Assembly: GCF_018129005.1 (NCBI RefSeq)
Contig: NZ_JAAEDL010000007.1
Span: 62,001-126,000, forward strand
Source: Neoroseomonas eburnea
Lineage (GTDB): Bacteria > Pseudomonadota > Alphaproteobacteria > Acetobacterales > Acetobacteraceae
Length of the DNA stretch: 64,000 nucleotides
Reading direction: 5' to 3'
In this document: in pieces, positions 60,297-64,000 of the stretch
Layout of the letters: each line of letters begins with the position of its first letter
How positions within the stretch are numbered: the first letter of the stretch is position 1
Program-made: the position numbers and the translations under genes
Notes under the pieces: model-generated
The model's database searches: none
Seen by the model: only the letters and a program-made list of their open reading frames with translations
What the model was told of the DNA's origin: nothing

Positions 60297-63200
60297 ATGA
60301 CCACCTACGCCTTCCCCAACTACGCCGGCGGCAGCCTGGTCTTCGCGCCGGCGGAGGACCTGTTGCAGTTCCCGGTGGGCTGGCCGGCAGCCTCGCTGCG
60401 CTTCGCCGTCTCGGGGACGGATCTGCTGGTCTCCTCCCAGGGGGAGACGCTGCGCCTGCTCGGCATCGGGCTCGGCGGCTCGGGGCTGACCGCGGCGAAC
60501 CTGGTCTTCGCCGATGGCAGCCTCCTCATGCTCGATGGCGGCGGCAGCAACTCTCGCAGCGGCGGCGACGGGGCGGACTGGATCGCGGTGGACCGCGGCG
60601 GGGCGGACAGCGTCTCCGCGGGCGGCGGCGACGACCGCATCGAGGCCGGCGCCGCGCTGACCGACGCGGACATGCTGGATGGCGGCGCCGGTACCGCGGA
60701 CGTGCTTGCCCTGTCCGGCACCTTCTCGGTCACGCTCGCCGCGACGACCGTCACCGGGGTCGAGCGCATCGAGGTCGGCAGCGGCGACGCCGCGCTGACC
60801 CTCGATGCGGCCGCCGTCGCCACCGCAACGCCGGATGCCGGCGCGGTCTTCACCGTCGATGGCACGGCGCAGGGCATCGGGTCCCGCCTCGCCGTCGATG
60901 GCAGCGCGGCGGCAGGCGCCATGGCGCTGCTCGCCGGCGCGGGGGACGACGTGCTCACCGGCGGCTTCGGCGCCGATCTTCTCGCCGGCGGCAGCGGCGA
61001 CGACACCCTGGCCGGCGGCTGGGGCGACGACACGATCGAGGGCGGCGCCGGCACCGACCTGCTCGATGGCGACGCCGGCAACGACCTCTTCCTCTTCGAC
61101 GCTCCCGGGGCGCAGAGCCCGCCCGCCACGCCGGACACGATCCTCGGCTTCGAGGGAGCGGGCCGCGCGGGCGGCGACCGCATCGCCCTGCCGCCGACGC
61201 TGCAGATCGGCCGCGCCATCGCCTTCCATGTCACCGCCGCGGACTTCCTCTTCGAGGGCTATGAAGGCTCCGGCGTCCAGCTGCCGGCGAGCCGCATCGG
61301 GGATGGCTTCGCCGACGTGCTCTGGCGGCTGGTGGAGGGCGAGGCCTGGCGTTTCGAGCTCTGGGCCGATCTCGACGATGACGGGCGCTTCGGCGCGGGC
61401 GACCTGTTCCTGCGCATCGCCGTGCCCGAGGGCGATGCCGCCACCTCCCTGTCGGCCGAGGATTTCGTCGCCCAGTTCGGCGGCTTCGTCGGCGGGCCGG
61501 GGGATGATGCACTGGCCGGCAGCGGCGGCACCGACGATGCCATGTGGGGGGAGGGCGGGGACGACATCCTCTCCGGCGGCGACGGGGTGGACTGGCTGGA
61601 GGGCGGGCTCGGCGACGACACGCTGCGCGGCGGCGATCTCGCCGACGAGCTGCGCGGCGGCCCCGGCAGCGACTGGCTCGAGGGCGGCGACGGCTGGGAC
61701 ACGCTGTTCGCCGCCGACCCCTACACCCCCGAGACGGAGAGCGCGGAGGACCGCAACCTGCTGCTCGGCGGCGCCGGGCCGGACGCGCTGTTCGGCGGTG
61801 TCGGCCTCGACACGTTGCGCGGGGAGGAGGATGACGACCTCCTCTGGGGCGATGCCGGGGACGACTGGCTGGAGGGCGGCCGCGGCGCCGACCTGATCCA
61901 TGCGCGGGAGGGCAATGACCGGCTCGACGGTGGGGAGGGCAACGACACGCTGCTCGGCGGCCTCGGCGGCGACCTCATGTCCGGCGGCACGGGTGCCGAT
62001 CTCTTCGTCATCGACCTCTCCACCCGGGGGCTGAACGAGACGTCGGGTGCCGAGGCCGATGGGCTGGTGGATTTCAGCGCGGCCGAAGGCGACGTGATTT
62101 CCCTCGGCCTGGTGAATGGCCTCGTCGGCGGCAGCTTCGGGCCGGGGCCGCTCGCCTGGCGGGGCGCGCTGGCGGCGCGGGATGCTGCCCAAGGCGTCGG
62201 CTTCGGATTGGTGCTGCCGGGGGAGGGCATCGGGCCGGGCTACTACCAGTCATGGTGGATCCCGGCGGTTTCGGGCGGGCAGCCGGCGGGCGGCTGGTTC
62301 GTCATCGACCTCGACCAGGACCTGGTCCTGGACATCGACGATGCGGTGATCCGCATCGGCGCTGCCGGGCCCGGCGGGGCGGAGGCGCTGACACCGGAGG
62401 CCTTCGCCGACGGCACCTTCCGCATCCTGGTCGGCGGGGCGGGCGCGGACAGCCTCGCGGCCGCGGCCTCGGGCCAGGAGGTCTTCGGCCTCGGCGGCGC
62501 GGACCTGCTCACCGGCCGCGACGGCGCCGACCGCCTGGTGGGGGGCGAGGGGAACGACACCCTGCTCGGGGCGGCCGGCGCCGACCAGCTCTGGGGCGGC
62601 GCCGGCAATGATTCGCTCGACGGCGGCGCCGGCGGAGACGAACTCTTCGCCGAGGGGCCCGGCATCGGCGAGGTGGACGGCATCTTCGCCCGCAACACGC
62701 TGTCGGGCGGCGAGGGCGCCGACAGCCTCTGGGGGGCGGATGGCCGGGACTCCCTCGACGGCGGCCTCGGCAATGACCGGCTCTATGGCGGCATCGGCAT
62801 CGACACGCTGCTCGGCGGCGAGGGCGCGGACACGCTGCTCGGCGGGGATGGGGCTGATTCGATCTCCGGGGCGGCGGGCGCCGACTCCATCGATGCCGGG
62901 GCGGGCGACGACACGGTGGACTACGATCCCGCCGACCCCTTCGCCGATGGCGGCGACGACACCGACCTGCTGGTGCTGCTCGCCCCCGCCACGGTGACGC
63001 TGGACAGCGCCATCGACCAGGTGTCGGGTGGCGGCATCACCACCGGCTTCGAGGGGGTGGACGCCTCCGCCGTCGCCGCCGCCATCACCCTCTACGGCTC
63101 CGCCGGGCGCAACCGCCTGATCGGTGGCGCCTTCGCGGACCGGATCGAGGGCCGCGACGGCAATGACACGCTGGAAGGCGGCGGCGGGGCCGACACGCTC

Positions 63201-64000
63201 GACGGCGGCACCGGCGACGACCTGCTCACCGGGGGCGAGGGGGCGGACCGGCTGGTCGGCGGGGACGGCTTCGACATCGCCTCCTATGCATCGGCGACAC
63301 TCGGGGTGACGGTCACGCTGCACAACGGCTTCGTCGCCGGCGGGGCGGCGGGCGACACGCTGCTGGGCATCGAGGGGCTGCGCGGGTCGGCCTTCGCCGA
63401 TTCCATGCAGGGCACCGGCTTCGCGGACCGGCTCGAGGGCCTCGCCGGCAATGACGTGCTGGATGGCTACGCGGGCGACGACACGATCCTCGGCGGGGCG
63501 GGGGCCGACGCGCTGCGCGGCTGGCTCGGGAATGATTCCCTGGTCGGCGGCGACGACAACGACGTGCTCGACGGCAATGGCGGCGACGACCTGCTCGATG
63601 GCGGGGAGGGCACCGACCGGATGATCGGTGGCGCCGGCAACGACCTCTACCTGGTGGACCGGCCGACCGACCTCGCCGTCGAATCCGTCGGCGGGGGGCA
63701 GGACACCGTCATCGCCTCCGGCAACCATACGCTCGGCGCGGAAGTCGAATGGCTGGTGCAGGCGGCCGGGGCGGGCGCCATCTGGGCCGTCGGCAATGCC
63801 CAGGCCAACCGCATCCTCGGCAACGAGGCCGACAATCTCCTGGTCGCCATGGCGGGCGACGACACCGTCCGCGGCGGCGCCGGCCACGACCGCCTGCAGG
63901 GGCGGGAGGGCAACGACATCCTGTACGGGGAGGAGGGCGACGACACGCTGTTCGGCGGCACCGAGGCCGACATCCTGGACGGCGGCGCGGGGCGCGACGT
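60297..64000 (+). CDS. Large RTX (hemolysin-type calcium-binding repeat) protein, 3' end outside window
   Basis: The frame is open from the ATG at 60297 to the window end: at least 1234 codons with no stop. AGGA lies before the ATG. There is no signal peptide, as expected for type I export. After an N-terminal part of about 210 residues come several blocks of GGxGxDxLx nonapeptides (about 215-265, 410-570, 725-880, 940-990, 1040-1120, 1180 on). Between them are ordinary domains, including two with DLDDDGRFGAGD and DLDQDLVLDIDDA, which look like further calcium loops. It is probably a secreted adhesin or enzyme; I recognise no catalytic domain in the visible part. Confidence 0.88.
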   Translation, partial: MTTYAFPNYAGGSLVFAPAEDLLQFPVGWPAASLRFAVSGTDLLVSSQGETLRLLGIGLGGSGLTAANLVFADGSLLMLDGGGSNSRSGGDGADWIAVDRGGADSVSAGGGDDRIEAGAALTDADMLDGGAGTADVLALSGTFSVTLAATTVTGVERIEVGSGDAALTLDAAAVATATPDAGAVFTVDGTAQGIGSRLAVDGSAAAGAMALLAGAGDDVLTGGFGADLLAGGSGDDTLAGGWGDDTIEGGAGTDLLDGDAGNDLFLFDAPGAQSPPATPDTILGFEGAGRAGGDRIALPPTLQIGRAIAFHVTAADFLFEGYEGSGVQLPASRIGDGFADVLWRLVEGEAWRFELWADLDDDGRFGAGDLFLRIAVPEGDAATSLSAEDFVAQFGGFVGGPGDDALAGSGGTDDAMWGEGGDDILSGGDGVDWLEGGLGDDTLRGGDLADELRGGPGSDWLEGGDGWDTLFAADPYTPETESAEDRNLLLGGAGPDALFGGVGLDTLRGEEDDDLLWGDAGDDWLEGGRGADLIHAREGNDRLDGGEGNDTLLGGLGGDLMSGGTGADLFVIDLSTRGLNETSGAEADGLVDFSAAEGDVISLGLVNGLVGGSFGPGPLAWRGALAARDAAQGVGFGLVLPGEGIGPGYYQSWWIPAVSGGQPAGGWFVIDLDQDLVLDIDDAVIRIGAAGPGGAEALTPEAFADGTFRILVGGAGADSLAAAASGQEVFGLGGADLLTGRDGADRLVGGEGNDTLLGAAGADQLWGGAGNDSLDGGAGGDELFAEGPGIGEVDGIFARNTLSGGEGADSLWGADGRDSLDGGLGNDRLYGGIGIDTLLGGEGADTLLGGDGADSISGAAGADSIDAGAGDDTVDYDPADPFADGGDDTDLLVLLAPATVTLDSAIDQVSGGGITTGFEGVDASAVAAAITLYGSAGRNRLIGGAFADRIEGRDGNDTLEGGGGADTLDGGTGDDLLTGGEGADRLVGGDGFDIASYASATLGVTVTLHNGFVAGGAAGDTLLGIEGLRGSAFADSMQGTGFADRLEGLAGNDVLDGYAGDDTILGGAGADALRGWLGNDSLVGGDDNDVLDGNGGDDLLDGGEGTDRMIGGAGNDLYLVDRPTDLAVESVGGGQDTVIASGNHTLGAEVEWLVQAAGAGAIWAVGNAQANRILGNEADNLLVAMAGDDTVRGGAGHDRLQGREGNDILYGEEGDDTLFGGTEADILDGGAGRD

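Overview
The window is high-GC DNA with dense, often overlapping genes. The gene families point to an alphaproteobacterium, most likely an Acetobacteraceae (Roseomonas-like) relative. The signs are two TctC/Bug binding proteins, a cbb3 oxidase operon behind an FNR/FixK box, a CtrA-like box before the pilin, an alphaproteobacterial-type LexA box, and an Ogt plus COG3826 oxygenase pair. The taxonomy is inferred from families and motifs, not from a marker gene. I saw no rRNA, tRNA, insertion sequence or CRISPR array.

Layout. 1-5.3 kb: the end of a CHAP/NlpC-like protein, then leuC-leuD-leuB-tctC on the minus strand. 6.0-15.9 kb: a Tad/Flp pilus operon (two Flp pilins, CpaA, CpaB, an AMIN-bearing CpaC secretin, a small lipoprotein, CpaE, CpaF, TadB, TadC, TadD) without TadE/F/G. 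15.9-24.8 kb: a GT87-like membrane protein, a lytic transglycosylase, a second TctC, an SDR, an ABC exporter, a GNAT gene behind an attenuator-like terminator, and an alpha/beta hydrolase. 25.2-26.9 kb: pdxA-pdxJ. 27-37 kb: a TauE/UreH-like protein and a DUF2189 protein, then ccoNOQP-ccoGHIS with one more small membrane protein. 37.4-42.7 kb: an Lrp regulator divergent from a fused indolepyruvate ferredoxin oxidoreductase, then an acyl-CoA dehydrogenase. 42.8-46.9 kb: a secreted repeat region with a 950-residue beta-repeat/RTX protein, a protein with seven DxDPxDPP repeats, and a small one-helix membrane protein directly behind a LexA box. 47-55.2 kb: a FrnE-type DsbA, a serine hydrolase, a polyamine-type ABC importer, and gnd-gntK. 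55.3-60.1 kb: a YdhR-like protein, Ogt with its oxygenase, an L,D-transpeptidase, a serine hydrolase and a metallo-hydrolase. 60.3-64 kb: the first 1234 codons of a large RTX protein that runs off the window.

Functional themes. One block covers surface attachment and secreted calcium-binding proteins (Tad pilus, two RTX proteins). A second covers microaerobic respiration with its copper-loading and maturation genes. A third covers amino-acid and keto-acid metabolism (leuCDB, IOR, acyl-CoA dehydrogenase). Three places look least described: the LexA-box small membrane protein (46.7-46.9 kb), the leader and terminator in front of the GNAT gene (23.7-23.9 kb), and a family of structured intergenic repeats in at least five copies whose hairpins change sequence but keep their pairing.
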